Positions 38,362-49,899 of a stretch of DNA of 64,000 nt are shown here, one piece after another (within the stretch, counting starts at the first letter, position 1; every line of letters begins with the position of its first letter). The translations under genes were made by a program, and so were the position numbers. Under the pieces are notes generated by a model. That model worked only from the letters and a program-made list of their open reading frames with translations, had not been told where the DNA came from and searched no databases. This stretch comes from Cymbomonas tetramitiformis (Eukaryota; Chlorophyta; Pyramimonadophyceae; Pyramimonadales; Pyramimonadaceae): NCBI GenBank assembly GCA_001247695.2, contig LGRX02035499.1, positions 174,317 to 238,316 on the forward strand, written 5' to 3'.

Positions 38362-38772
38362 TATATGTTCGACTCCCCGGGGGGCTCGACTTCAATTGCT
38401 GCAGGTATGCACGGTTGAGGAAAGCCGTGTGTGGTCTGAAGCAAGCTGGCAAGGCCTGGTTTGAGGCCAGCGATGCCTCCATCATGGGGTATGACCCTCG
38501 GATGCAGAAGAGGGAGGTCGAGACGTGCTTGTACTACCTAACGGGACGAGGGCATCACGGTGTGCATACTGTCCTATGTGGATGCCTGTGTGGTGGCTTG
38601 CAGCTCCAAGCAGGGGCACCACGACTTTTTGTCGGCGTTCGATGCTTCGTACGCCTGCAAGGATCTGGGGGTCCTGGACCTGGTGATGGGAATTGGTGTA
38701 CGCTGGGGGAAAAGGACTGCCTACCTCTCGCGGCGGGGATATGTGGCCTCCATGATCACTGCCTACGGCTGA
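38362..38772 (+). pseudogene. Copia reverse transcriptase fragment
   Basis: LRKAVCGLKQAGKAWFE matches the conserved Copia LYGLKQAPRAW region. After a frameshift near 38560, ILSYVDACVVACSS matches the YVDDM catalytic box with the second Asp changed to Ala. YACKDLGVLDLVMGIGV follows, ending at a TGA near 38770. Inactive. Confidence 0.75.
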
Positions 38773-38799
38773 GAGGAAGCCAAGCTGGCATCCCTCCCG

Positions 38800-39540
38800 A
38801 TGACCCCTGGGACGGTTCTACTGCCGGCAGATGGCAAGGACTCCACTATTCCCAATCGAGCGCTCCTCGGGCAGTTGCGGTGGGTTGCCAGGTGCTCGCG
38901 CCCTGACATCATGGCGGCGGTATCTGTGGTTTCTAAGTTCTGCACCACCTACAGGCCGGAGCACTACACTGCGCTCAAGCAGGTGCTTCGATACCCGCAA
39001 GGCGCTATGGACTACAAGTTCGTGCTCCGGGCTACGGTCGAGCAGGGGGGTGGGATCAGCACAGTGCCTCTGTGCATTTACACCGATGCAGACCATGCTG
39101 GATGCAAGGTGACGAGGAGATCTACTTCGGGCATTGCTGTTTTCTTCTGTGGCAGCCTAATGATGTACTCCTCAATCATTCAGAAATGTGGATCATTGTT
39201 CACGACAGAAGCTGAGATTATTGCAATGTCTGAAGGGGCAAGAGAAGTCAACTACGTGCTGAACGTGCTGAGCAATATGATCGAGGCAATGGTGCCGGTC
39301 CCCATGTACTGTGGCAACCAGGGATCTATCCACCTGGCCTCCAATTACGTGAACAACAACAGGTCCAAGAAAATCGACGTCAGGGACATGCACATCAGAG
39401 AACAAGTCAAGGCAGTGAAGATTGAGCCTCTGTACACGAACACCAACGACAATGTTGCGGACATACACACCAAGCCTTTGTGTGCACCGAGTTTCACAAT
39501 GCACAGACAACGTCTGGGAATAATGGAGCTTGAGGAGTGA
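38800..39540 (+). CDS. Copia RNase H domain, open
   Basis: 246 codons without a stop. The segment LGQLRWVARCSRPDI links RT to RNase H. YTDADHAGCKVTRRSTSG is the Copia RNase H signature with catalytic Asp. TTEAEIIAMSEGAREVNYV and IDVRDMHIREQV follow in the usual order, and NVADIHTKPL is the typical end. As a stand-alone fragment it is not expected to be expressed, but the domain itself is well kept. Confidence 0.8.
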   Translation: MTPGTVLLPADGKDSTIPNRALLGQLRWVARCSRPDIMAAVSVVSKFCTTYRPEHYTALKQVLRYPQGAMDYKFVLRATVEQGGGISTVPLCIYTDADHAGCKVTRRSTSGIAVFFCGSLMMYSSIIQKCGSLFTTEAEIIAMSEGAREVNYVLNVLSNMIEAMVPVPMYCGNQGSIHLASNYVNNNRSKKIDVRDMHIREQVKAVKIEPLYTNTNDNVADIHTKPLCAPSFTMHRQRLGIMELEE

Positions 39541-39655
39541 GGACACCATCCCTAGGACTGGAGCTAGGGAATGGGCACCACCCCTATGACTAGAGCTGGA
39601 GATCAGAAGAGGCTCCAAACCAAGAACTGGCTAGACAGTAACCCTTTAGAAGGGG

Positions 39656-39990
39656 TGTCGGATTCCGCATGGTATACTGATCAGAATACTGTAAAGAGTG
39701 ACCGTCTAGCACCATCAGTGATCGCAGTAGCTCAAACCCTACAGAAACCCTAAGAAACCCTAAGTGCAGTGTTGAATAACGGGGTAGAAAGGGACTGGGG
39801 ACTGAAGGGTAGATCGAGATCGTAGGATCAATACAGACAGCAACGATGCAGATCGACAGATCGATACTGGAGTTTATACTCAGCAGTAGAGACAATGAAC
39901 GTTCGCAAGTCAACACAATCGCGGAAGTTAGCAAAGTTAGCAAATCTGAATGCGTTGGGGCTTAATGATTGGTAGAACATTCCACACTTT
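39656..39990 (+). repeat. 3' LTR of the Copia remnant
   Basis: Starts TGTCGGATTCCGC after a purine tract. It contains CTCAAACCCTACAGAAACCCTAAG in two runs and ends near CATTCCACA. It is homologous to the solo LTR at 18085-18548 but shorter. The right end is approximate. Confidence 0.65.
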
Positions 39991-40287
39991 TCGGGGAACG
40001 CTGTGAGGATGCCACCTCGGCGTAGCCGTGGGGCCCACCCGAAAATTGACGCGGCCTAAACAAACGCTGAAAATATCAAAAAATTCTCAACATGGACGAC
40101 ATGATGGGGGACGACAACGCCACAACGGATATATCCAGAACCGGCTCGCACCCCATCCACCCGTTTTGAGATTCTGCACACGTCGTTTGCTCTAAAACAG
40201 CCTTTTACTGACCACAAAACGGTTACCCGACAGGTTTTCAAAACCAGGTAAAAGCTAAGCCTTCCTCGAAAAAACTTGGGATTCACC

Positions 40288-42004
40288 ATGAACGCAGAAA
40301 TTGAAACTGACCATGCACCCACCTCTCGCGCGAGAACCCACTCACAAAGAAGCCCTGACACAATCAGACTTGACATCGCCCTTGCACAAATAGGGCAAAA
40401 AGACCGAGAATGGACATCCCAACTCTGAATGCTCATCAGCTCGTTCATCGCCGCCAAGCCTGAGGACATGGAGGATGGCAGAGTAATTACGCGCGGACTG
40501 CTGGTGTGCTGCGTTGACATCTTGGACGGAGAGGACGTGCAACAACGACTGCAACTGCTTGCGGCAAAAATAGCTCTAGGACACTCCAACATCCGCGTAC
40601 ACACAGAACAACCGGCGTGTAGGTATGTGCTGGAGGCAACCTGGGCTACCAAAACATCTAACGGAGAGGAGCAACACCATCTCTTCACCACTGGGACCAC
40701 CACCCCTGCGGCCCAGTGCAATCCACTCTTTTTCATCAACGAAAAGGCCATCTCCATAGGGCCCATCAAGGCAACGGCCGAGCAGGCGGCAGCCCTCATT
40801 GTCCACATCGACCTCACAGAGCGTCACCTATTTTTCACCGACGACACCGACACGGGAGAATCCACGTACCACCCACTACCCGCCAGCGACAATCTGGGTT
40901 GCTGAGACCGTGCAATACATCCACCTATCGTTCAAGCGGTGCCTCTATGCGGGAGCAATACTAACCTCCCCACATCTCCTCATCCGCGTCCCATGTGTAC
41001 CGCGGGGGGAGGACTAGTTCAAACTCGGAGCGAAAACTATTCCCTAAGTTCGGCACGCGCAGCACGAACCGGAAACCAGAAACCCACTGGACGGCTGCAA
41101 GCTCCACCTGCATCATAAGGAGCTTGCCGTGAAATCGCTCGAGGACTTGAGATATGAACTCGCGACTTTGAAGAGCGGCACGACACCGGCACCATCCTGG
41201 AGGGGGTGCGCAAGGGACCGGTCGGCGCCAGCGAGGAGGAGCAGCGCCTGCACGACACGGTGCTGGTGCTAGCCACCAACGCGCAGCACGTTGCAAGGTT
41301 CCTGAACGGTGCGTATCAGTTTGCCATGGAGAAGGAGCGCATCGCGGCAACCTGTGAGGAGGTGGCGACACAGCGTGAGCTCAAGGAGACTTTTCCGTAT
41401 GGGCTTTGACGAACCCACACTCGGAGCAGGCATCGACGCCGTGCTCAAGGCAACAGTCTGAGGGGAGGGCGGCCATCTACTGAAGCTGCCTAAGACAAGG
41501 TTCCAGCTCGGGAGCCATCCATTCAGCCCGGGCTCGTACATATGCAGCAGGGAAATCCGCAACGGCACTATGTGGATAGTGCGGTTGACACCGGCCGCGT
41601 TCGACACGGTGGCGGCGCAGGAGGGCAAGACCTTGCAAGTCGGGGTGTACCATCTCGAGTGTTGGGCACACCAACATCGAACTCATCGTGGGCACCTTCT
41701 CTCGCAGTGGGGAACGGGGCAACGGCTAACCCCCGGCAACGACGGGGCACGCGAATCTGCTGAACCTAGCTAACGTCTGGACGGAGAGAATCAGAAATAG
41801 CGAGGCCGCGCCGGCTCGGGCCAGCCAGGAGGTGGTAACGCTGACCCAGATCATCAGATTCGACATCGACAACCTCATAGACACTCTTCAGGAGATCAGG
41901 GACGAAGCCTCGAGAACCACGGCCGAACTTGTTCTCATCCACGACCAGACCTCTGCTACCACGAAAGCAGTCACCAAGGTGGGCACCAAATTTCCTTCAA
42001 TATG
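40288..42004 (+). pseudogene. Unidentified ORF, probably ORF1 of a non-LTR element
   Basis: ATG 40288 opens a frame broken by one TGA (40426-40428) and continuing to 40905 (SSFIAAKPEDMED, TGTTTPAAQCNPLFFINEK). Further coding-like pieces in shifted frames follow: EEQRLHDTVLVLATNAQHVARF (41230), IVRLTPAAFDTVAAQEGK (41575) and LTQIIRFDIDNLIDTLQEIR (41850). No family is recognised. Its position 1 kb before an L1-type RNase H suggests the first ORF of the same element; a host pseudogene is the alternative. Confidence 0.35.
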
Positions 42005-42084
42005 ATCACTTTCCAACATTTCCACACACACCGGCATCAGGATTTTGTTAAATGAAGCATCATCAGAATCTTTATATCAAAATG

Positions 42085-42700
42085 ACTGTGATATGATTAT
42101 GTTTTAGGATAACTATTTCTCAGTCGTTTTTTACAAAAACCGTGAATACATTGCATCCATAATGTGAATGACATTTGTTGCTGAGGATGGTATCGTCACA
42201 AATCTGCTAGTATCCATGTCCACTATTCATATCGTTGGTTTAGGCCCGCGCGCAATTTCAGCCAATGGGGTCATGTGTGTAGAATGAAGTAGCACAATGT
42301 GAATATATATTGATGTGCGAATTCAAATCATAGTCCACGATTCATTATTTGGGCAGGACATTGGGGATTGAACCCATATTAAAACTCGAAAAGATTCCCG
42401 TCATTTTTCGCTAATCCATCATCACACGACTTAGTGTGTGTATTGATGTGCTCACGCACTGACATTACCACAGACATTAGCATCGGAAATAGTTGTTAAT
42501 GATGCCACAGGCAAAATCATTGAGATATATGATTATGTTTCGGGATGAATATTTCTCAGTCGTGTTTGGCAAGTGAACGTGTAAAACTATACATTGCATC
42601 CATAATATGTATGACATTCGCTGCTGAAGTGGTATCGTCACAAAACTGTTGGTATCCTAGTGCACTATTCGCATCGTCGATTTAGACCCGCACGCGATCG
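42085..42700. repeat. Two direct repeats of ~170 bp
   Basis: 42088-42258 and 42527-42692 share GATATGATTATGTTT, TTTCTCAGTCGT, CATTGCATCCATAAT, GGTATCGTCACAAA and ATCGT...TTTAG.CCCGC.CGC. Spacing is ~438 bp. Non-coding. Confidence 0.6.
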
Positions 42701-43079
42701 TAGCCTTTTCGTGTGCGTCGCGATGCCATAACTTTTTCCATGGTGCTCTAGACACATCGCCACTCCATTCGCACAAGTGTAAAGTATGATTCAATCTGTT
42801 ACACAATGACTGGTTCAAATGTGTCAACCACAAATGCAGACGGAGCGGACATGGATTGTGTCACCTTATGGGTTGGAAACCACGATATTCTTAATGTACC
42901 TATCATATGCATATCTGCATATTTATGTGGTTATCGAGGATGATTGGAAAATCCAGACGGCGATACTCATGGCCTTGCAACTACCGGAAAACGAGGTCAA
43001 GCACGAGGTAGAAAGCTGTTCGGACAGCACCAATTCACTAACCAAATTCGGAACATGCGCGCCTAAAGTCGCACGACAT

Positions 43080-43760
43080 AGAGAGACACCCACACCGAGA
43101 CACGATACAGGCGATACTGAAAAGGGTGGAGGAAACGAATACGGAGGGCACGGCTGTAAACCTCTACAAGGTGAAAGCGCACGTGGGGGTCATAGGGAAC
43201 GAGCATGCTGATGAAGCGGCGAAGAGAGCTTGCGAAGAAGAGGAATACGTGCCCAACATGGACAATGCGGACACGGTCACGTTGCAAGCCCTACTGCACT
43301 TGGGAACAAAGGAGGAGGAGAAGACGCTGAAAGCGAAGGGGATGCAGGGAGCGGTGACCAAGCAGGTAAGGGAGGCCAAGATGGAGACTTCGCAGAGGGT
43401 GAGAGCGCCGCAGAAAACTGGAAGCATCGCCTGTGGAATGGGAGACGTGGGGAACCGGGAGTAAGAGGAGGAAGACCGCGACGGAAGTGGAGGCAGAAAA
43501 GGAATTAGAGGGGGAGATGGAGTGGCTGATGCGGGGATGGTGTACGAACACAGCAGGAAGGTACCGACAAAGCACTTGGGGTTCAATAAGAAGGAGGCGG
43601 CCAGGCTACTGTCGGAGATACACGGGACAGCCACAGGATTCGGTAAAAGCATATACTCACTGTATAGGAAAAGGGCGGAAAGAAAACACCAAATGCAGCC
43701 GGACTAATTAAGGGATTAGTGTTAGGCCCAGGGGGCCTTAAGCACCACACCCCGGAGGGG
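43080..43760 (+). pseudogene. L1-type non-LTR element, RNase H end and 3' tail
   Basis: NLYKVKAHVGVIGNEHADEAAK (about 43156) is the C-terminal RNase H signature of L1-type non-LTR retrotransposons. Frames then shift. The last open piece, 43522-43707, reads KVPTKHLGFNKKEAARLL and ends at a TAA. The 3' tail contains GGCCCAGGGGGCC and CCCGGAGGGG hairpins. No RT domain is left in the window. Confidence 0.6.
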
Positions 43761-44175
43761 TGTTAATTTAATTAATGGACTAATTTCTTAGAACATTCGC
43801 GCCGGTTGAGAGCTTGAACAGTGAATAAGGAAATCCTTCAATGTTTACTCCGTCACTTGTTTTGCACTACATACTTCCTAACTGGAATTCCTAAACAGGG
43901 TGTGAGGGCGTGGACTGCTTGGCCTACTCTAGACTAGGAGAGTTCAATTGGGTAAATCCCCCGTGCTCGCTGCTCGACGAGGTGGCGCAAAGTTGCGGGA
44001 GGAGGGGTGCGCCGCCACAGTGGTGGCCCCGTACTAGCTGGGGCAGATGTGGCTCCAACAGCTGAGGCACTGTCCGAGGAGATCGTCATCATGCGGCGGC
44101 GGCAGGACCTCTTCACTCGTAGTTGGCTGGGAGGGTTCAAACTGGGAAGGAGTCATTTTTCGCATTCCCTGCTCC

Positions 44176-45283
44176 CGGTGAGCTACTACGTGCGGGGTGC
44201 GGGGAAGACTGCGGCTGTCAAGCCGCAGCCCAAGCTGGCTCCAAGTAGTCGTGTTGAGGTGTGCTGGCCCATAGACGATGCCTAGTGGGCGACACTGACG
44301 AGTACGACATGACTTGGGTGACCTACGACGACGGCGATGTGGAGCAGCTGTACATGAACAAGGAGAGGTATCGTGTGATTCCTCCTATAAAGGGGGGACG
44401 AGTGGACGAGTGGGAGCTGGAGGAGGGCGGGAGGAGTGAGCTGGGTGAGAGCTTGCTCACGGAGCTGGCAGTACGGATGCAGGGGGCGGCGCTGCAGGAC
44501 ACCACCCTCGGCAAAGTGGCCTTCAGACGTAACTCAGCTGTTGTGTGTGGCCGTGAGCCGGTCGTGGTTGCCTGCCACGGAGGCCATGATGCGGCTCCAC
44601 TTGATGTGCAAGGGCACCATCAAGGCTGCCAGCTTGCAGCCCTACCTGTCGGCCATCAACAACTACCACGAGGACATGGGCTACGATGGGCCTGCGAAGG
44701 GCCATTCGGTGAGCCGTGCTGTGAAGGGCATGGCATCTCTGCAAGTGGAAGCTGCGGGCACTCCGGACGAGGAGGAGACGGTGCGGACCTGGCTGCCAGC
44801 TAGGCATGTGGCAAAGGTACCCGTATACGGGTTGGCCATGCAGCCGACTGGCAGGGCTGAGGTGGAGCTGTTGCGGGCATGCACCTACGTAGTGTCCGCC
44901 TTTGTCACGTTCGGTCACCCGGACACGGGTGACTCCATGCAAAGGTTCCCCATTGCCGTGGTGCCCTGGGAGTAGGGGCGCTTGATGTCGGCCCAGGCCA
45001 ACGACTGAGCGCAGCTGGCTTTGGACACGCTAAGGTGTCTACTCCCAGAGGGGGGGCACTTCTCGGGGCACAACACCCGCAAGGGTGTTTGTACGTATGC
45101 CAGGGCGGTAGGTGCATTGCTGGAGAAGTGTTGCTTCCTAGGTGGCTGGTCTCAGCTGTCCTCGGCAATCCATGCCTACATCGACCCCACAGCTGTTCCC
45201 GACGAGCACGTGGAGAGGTATTTTGGGTGGACTACTTCGAGGTGGGCATGAAGCAAGCTGGAGCAATGGCAGTGGCGTGAAGC
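44176..45283 (+). pseudogene. Tudor-domain tyrosine recombinase of element 5
   Basis: VSYYVRGAGK starts at a CCGGTGAGCTACTACG junction like that at 35694. The Tudor-like domain (SRVEVCWPIDD, then TYDDGDVEQLYMNKERY; 44240-44382) is broken by a stop at 44283. The recombinase core follows with shifts (ASLQPYLSAINNYHEDMG, AFVTFGHPDTGDS). This copy keeps the catalytic end: SGHNTRKGVCTYAR (His-x-x-Arg) and a Tyr in SAIHAYIDP. It shows what the truncated relative at 36911 has lost. Confidence 0.7.
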
Positions 45284-45690
45284 AATGTACCGAATCATCT
45301 CTGAGACATGGCAAATCGATTGTTATGCAAAAGAAATGTTTCGATTGGAGTGCAAAGGAAATTTAGTATCAGATCTCTAGAGCTATTTCCTAGAATGGAC
45401 TCCACTGCCGACATGAAGATTCGGGTCCGGTCTAAAGATCTGGAAAACTTCTTTAAAAACCACAGACAGTCATAGGCAGCAGCTCTGTTATTTTGCTGTG
45501 CCTCCGTACCCAACCTAGAAACTATTCAGATTGCAATCCGAGAAAAGCTTTTCTGTTATTAAACTTTCACTCACGTTGCACGGAAGACAAAACCTATTTA
45601 TTATTAAGGATGCTTAGTGGTGTGCCTTTTAGCAAATGCCCCGTTTGCAAAACAAATGGCAAAACGACGGGCACGACAATGCAAACAGAT
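45284..45690 (+). repeat. B1-A2-B2 split direct repeats of element 5
   Basis: B1 (45284-45334) has ATGGCAAATCGATTG and GCAAAAGAAATG. A2 starts TTTCGATTGGAGTGCAAAGG (45335) and reaches CAGCTCTGTTATTTTGC (about 45495). B2 (about 45585-45680) has GTGCCTTTTAGCAAATG. This order is diagnostic of PAT/Ngaro-type DIRS-group elements. A-type sequence also opens the element at 32212. Confidence 0.6.
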
Positions 45691-45849
45691 TGCGGCCCAT
45701 CACTTTTCATTCCTATTGATGCACATATATGACACTAAAATGCAGTCACTTAAGAGTGCCGCAATGTTATCGGTTGAGGTGTACAGTACCTTCATCATGA
45801 GATACACGAGTTGCTGCTGGTGTGGTGTAAAGAAACCTGCCATTTCCCC

Positions 45850-45970
45850 CTTCTTCCTCCTCCTCCTCTTCCTCCTCCTCCTCCTCCTCTTCCTCCTCCT
45901 CCTCCTCCCCTCCTCCTCCTCGGGTTCTTCCTCGGATTCCTCCTTGGACTCCTCCTCCTCTCCCTCCTCT
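45850..45970. repeat. (TCC)n microsatellite
   Basis: A long run of CCT/TCC triplets with few interruptions. It gives poly-Glu on the minus strand and Ser/Leu on the plus strand, so open frames here are not evidence of genes. Confidence 0.85.
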
Positions 45971-45989
45971 TGCCGTTGCTGCTGTTATA

Positions 45990-47060
45990 GGGCAAGGAAG
46001 CAAAGGTCAAGACAAACTTCATCAACAATATTTGAAAACGTTGAAGGTACCTTTGGAGTTGCAGGGTCAAGATTGAATTCGAGCTTCCGTGGTACTTGGG
46101 CGCTACCATCATCGCACGCGATTTCCAACCTGAGAAACTGGCAAACCAACCTCGTAATTATTAGATATAACGCATTGGGAAAATGTATGAGCTAGCACAT
46201 CATCCTGAGTAAATGTGCCAGAGCGTATTATTAAAACTCATTTCGTGAAAATCCACCGACGTTCATGAGCACTGCAGAAAGTCATACGCGGCGCCGAAGA
46301 AACCCGGAAGCATAAGTGGAAGTCGAAATGCATACTGTGCCATCGGAGTGCTTGTGAGCCATCCTGAATTATAATGCGATCGGTTTGCTTCGATTTTGCT
46401 TCCCGACATTATCGAATCGAGTGTGATGCCCCTTGAGCTCCTGCAACCCTTATCGGTTTGCATGTGCCATGTGGTACCATTTGAGTCCTGGTTCACTTTA
46501 TGTATGCAGTATGCAGATAGGTGGCAGTAGCATTGTGACTTCTTTCTATGTTACCGTCTCACAAGCATTCATGGCGGCCTGCTCAGTGTCGTAGACCCCC
46601 CTGTAGTGCTGTTTTCCATCCACTGTCGAATACGGCTGTGCCTGAAATCTTCCTTTATTCTTCGTTACACCCTTATAAATGCTTTTTGGCACCTAGGACA
46701 CAGAAGCCCTCGTCAGCGACTTGCAACTATCCAACTATGCAGGCAATGACTGTTAAACTGATGCTGAGAAGCAACATGTTATGAAAAGATGCGTTATGAG
46801 ACTACTTTTAGCACATAGTTAGCCTCTGCATTTGATTAAAACCCCTGCTCTTTGTAATCACCTGGGCGGTTTTAACACTAGATGATTGTCTCTGTACCGT
46901 ATCTGTATCTCTGTACTATCGATGTACAGGTAAAGAAACAAAGTTCATTTTCTATTGGTCACGTGTCCAACTTCCAAGGTCCTACAGTTGAACAGTCCAA
47001 CTCAATAACAGTGCAATAGTCCAGCTCAACAACAATGCAGCAGTCTAGCTCAATAGCAAG
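45990..47060. other. No supported gene
   Basis: One minus-strand stretch, 46496-46263 (SSRGITLDSIMSGSKIEANR), has gene-like composition and an acceptor-like CATACATAAAG upstream. It is short and unidentified. The rest shows nothing. Confidence 0.25.
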
Positions 47061-47074
47061 AAATTACAAAAACG

Positions 47075-47599
47075 TTAGTCAAGTGTAGACACGTATACTC
47101 TTGGGCCCGTGTATGATACTTGCTTGTGGTGCGCAGCACCTTTTGAGTTCTTGCAGCTGGTGTATTCATGACGTTCTGCAAACACAGAAGCCCACTTCAT
47201 AAGCCACAGAAGAGGCTTTTCGGAGAAAACTAACGTATCCCTACTAAGAGTTGTCAAGTAGTACATCAGTCTTTCAGGCATTTCAGCCGATATCGATACA
47301 CCACAAGAAAGATTCCTCGAAATCTGGAAGTAAACGATGATTTGGAGGACTTGGGGTATGAAGCAAGTGCCTTGAGAGCCGAATCATCAGGTCCCTTGCA
47401 CCACTTTGCTAAAGACATATCCGCGCGGTGTAGCCTTCTCTGCAGTGCGTCAAGTGACGGCTTCTGTTCATTTTCGGGCCAACTCTCGATAACATTCTGT
47501 TTGAAAAGCTGCCACTTTTTCTTCTCGAGGCTTCCACTGACGATGCTTTCTCGATTAGCCCATTTATTTCTCAGATATGTACCAATTTCCTATCATATA
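47075..47599 (-). pseudogene. Unidentified coding-like region with one frame change
   Basis: From an acceptor-like TATATGATAG (intron end near 47600) the minus strand reads EIGTYLRNKWANRESIVSG, KKKWQLFKQNVIESWPENEQ and RRLHRADMSLAKWCKGPDD without a stop for ~90 codons. After a one-base frame change near 47327 it continues ISAEMPERLMYYLTTLSRDT, WLMKWASVFAERHEYTS and SYTGPRVYVSTLD to a TAA at 47075. The composition is protein-like throughout. No family is recognised, and the frame change could be a mutation or a very short intron. Confidence 0.4.
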
Positions 47600-47699
47600 C
47601 CACACAACACAGCTCAACTCGAACTGCCAGTTATCCACGTTTAGTGCTGTCTTACACCTGTTTTGCATAAAAAGTTTAAGCAAAACTATTATGTTTAAA

Positions 47700-48730
47700 T
47701 CGAAGAGCAGTGTCACTTGACCAACCAGATCGAGATGTGACAAAAGGGAACTCCTCGGACCGTTGGATCAAGACGTGAGACAGTTTGGCCCGTGTACCCT
47801 GGCCCACATTTGAAAAGTGGGGCGGGAACTAGTCGCAACAAGTTGTGATTCTGGGAGCGATTGCTCGCCTCGAGAAGTGCGAGGCGACAACGACCACGAG
47901 CGCGTTCAAGACGCCGGCTGCAAAGTCAACGACTGGGGACGGATTTGTCACCAGTTTGATACAGTTACCCTACATGCCTGATGCACGTGCGCCGAACCGT
48001 TTCCCGTGCGGTCACCTACTTTAGTGGTGCCGGGTTTGCCAGTGTTATTTTCATTGTTGGACATCATATTTGGACACTAAATACGACACCACGCGCGTAA
48101 AGAGCATCCAAGCAGACAAATAAGCCCACTTGAGGCGGGGGAAAGATGTAGTGCGTCTTGCTTACTTGGTCCGCCATGTTCCAACTTCGACAGTGATTAT
48201 GCCAGTGAGCCTGTTTCGTGAGATGACGAGAGTGAGTTGCGGCGTGTGATGACGCCTGAGCTCGATCAACACAAGTTAGCACACGTCACAGATTCCTGGG
48301 ATAGCATCGAAAACCGTTACACTTGCGACACAAACATACGTTAGAGTGATCAAAGGTGCTGTATGGTACTTCGCTCTTTAATGCGTTACGAGATCAGCTG
48401 GGATCCAACGCAAGGGGGACAGCAGAGCGCGGCTGAGTCAATCCGCTGACTTGACATATGCCACTACGGCAGGCATCAGTGTCTTTCAGCTGTGGGAGAC
48501 CAGTTGTAACAACATTCACGGCCTAACTGTAGGAATGTAGCTTTGTTGTCGCGCAGCCTATGTGCCAGTATCAACAACGGGTATCTCCTTACCACGGTTC
48601 TGTATCGTTTTGATTCCGCGTTACGCGTTGCGGGTTACGGGTACGGGGGTATCTCATACTGTACTCTATAGTTTGGCTATTATTGGCTATGATTGACTAA
48701 CCTTAAACTTTGGCTATCCGATTTGAGATT
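47700..48730. other. No supported gene
   Basis: Only short chance ORFs. I saw no repeat or motif here. Confidence 0.35.
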
Positions 48731-48739
48731 ATGACAGCC

Positions 48740-49050
48740 CTGTCATCGGGGGGGTCTGTGGGGGTGTCTAGGGGTCACAAAAAATAAGATTTGCCGATTT
48801 AATCGACGATGGGGGGTCCCCTACGTTGCCAAAATTTCAGTAGGTTTTAGGGTTCAGGGTTTAGGTTTCAAGGAATTACGTGAGAATTACGTCATAAATC
48901 GCGGAAATGTCATAAGGGGGTATGTGGGGGTGTCTAGGGGTCACAAAAATCAAAATTTTCCCATTTTTTCGCCGATGGGGGGGCCCCTACGGCGACCCCC
49001 CCCCCCAATTACAGCAGGTTAAGGGTTTGGGGTTTGGGTTTTAACACCGT
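48740..49050. repeat. Tandem repeat with telomere-like strings
   Basis: Two ~168-bp units share GGGGGTGTCTAGGGGTCACAAAAA, CGATGGGGGG.CCCCTACG and end in TTTAGGGTTCAGGGTTTAGG or TTAAGGGTTTGGGGTTTGGG. The second unit has a run of 10 or more C. Non-coding. Confidence 0.7.
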
Positions 49051-49420
49051 AAGGGCGAATTCGTTTTTAGCAGTATGGGATCAGTATGAGGGCGGAAACA
49101 TCCATAACTACCACGGCGTATACACAGCAACACCGCGCTGCCGTCACTCACATGCGTATATAGCTTCGTTATACACGCCTTTCATATTTACTTATCATAT
49201 GTATGCACACACTTTGCAAGCTTGCGCATCGTCCACACCCTCCACGATTTACTTTCCGATCGGACCAATCTCGCGTCAAAATCGTACTAAACAAGTCCAA
49301 TTCATGCGTATATGATCGTCTCGGATCCTCCACAGATTTTTTATGTCCTTGTGATCGCAGGATTGCCACCATCAGCTTATGCAGCTTTCCCGGGATGGGT
49401 CGAACACTATATATCCCTCC

Positions 49421-49898
49421 TTATGTTCGTTGATAATCCTGTTTCACTAGCGTCATAAACATAGCTTTGCTTGGTGGCCATGTACTGCACAGATGGTTCC
49501 AAGAACGAATGCGAATGCCAACCAAAGAACAAAAGTCTACCCACATGTTAAGCTCGGACAGCTTATCCTTAGTCTCTTGTTTTGTCGCACCGTCCAAAGA
49601 ATTGCTTACATGCTTTAGAAAACCCTGCACATTAGAATACGTTCACAACGACAACTGATTATGGATTTTAGATTTGTCTAGTAGGAATAGCGATGCAAAG
49701 CCTATGTTAGCAAGCTAGCGTCATTGAATACCAGCAACAAAACTGCTCGACAAACGCTATTGATTTCATTTTACGACGAAGATCACGCCAATGTTGAGCA
49801 GCTACACGCACGCACCTCGGACAGATGCTAAACAATACCAGTTCTTCTTTGGCCAACCATATCGTAAACCCCATGGAATATACAGTACCTTGCTCCAC
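49421..49898 (-). other. Two candidate exons, minus strand
   Basis: 49898-49733 reads SMGFTIWLAKEELVLFSICP and AAQHWRDLRRKMKSIAFVEQ; 49624-49421 reads GFLKHVSNSLDGATKQETKD and ELNMWVDFCSLVGIRIRSW. A GT at 49731 and an AG (TAATGTGCAG) at 49625 would bound a 107-base intron, but the codon phases do not match in my reading. Unidentified. Confidence 0.3.
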
Positions 49899-49899
49899 T

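Larger units (their letters stand above)
38350..39990 (+). mobile_element. Copia (Ty1-type) retrotransposon, 3' part
   Basis: The order RT end, RNase H, purine-rich tract (AGAAGGGG, 39648-39655) and LTR start TGTCGGATTCCGC (39656) is that of a Copia element. The upstream gag, protease and integrase are absent. Its LTR is related to the solo LTR at 18085. Confidence 0.8.
43897..45690 (+). mobile_element. DIRS element 5 (Tudor family), 5'-truncated
   Basis: It begins inside the MT domain (FNWVNPPC, 43955-43966), continues with a broken Tudor-YR gene and ends in a B1-A2-B2 repeat arrangement. Gag, RT and RNase H are missing. It is a diverged relative of the element at 32.2-37.0 kb. Confidence 0.75.

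Noticed and set aside
45850..45970. Open frames through the TCC run as an acidic-protein gene
   Set aside because: The frames consist only of the triplet repeat and lack any flanking coding signal.
49421..49898. A confidently spliced two-exon gene
   Set aside because: The GT and AG are well placed, but the codon phases disagree, so it is listed only as candidate exons.
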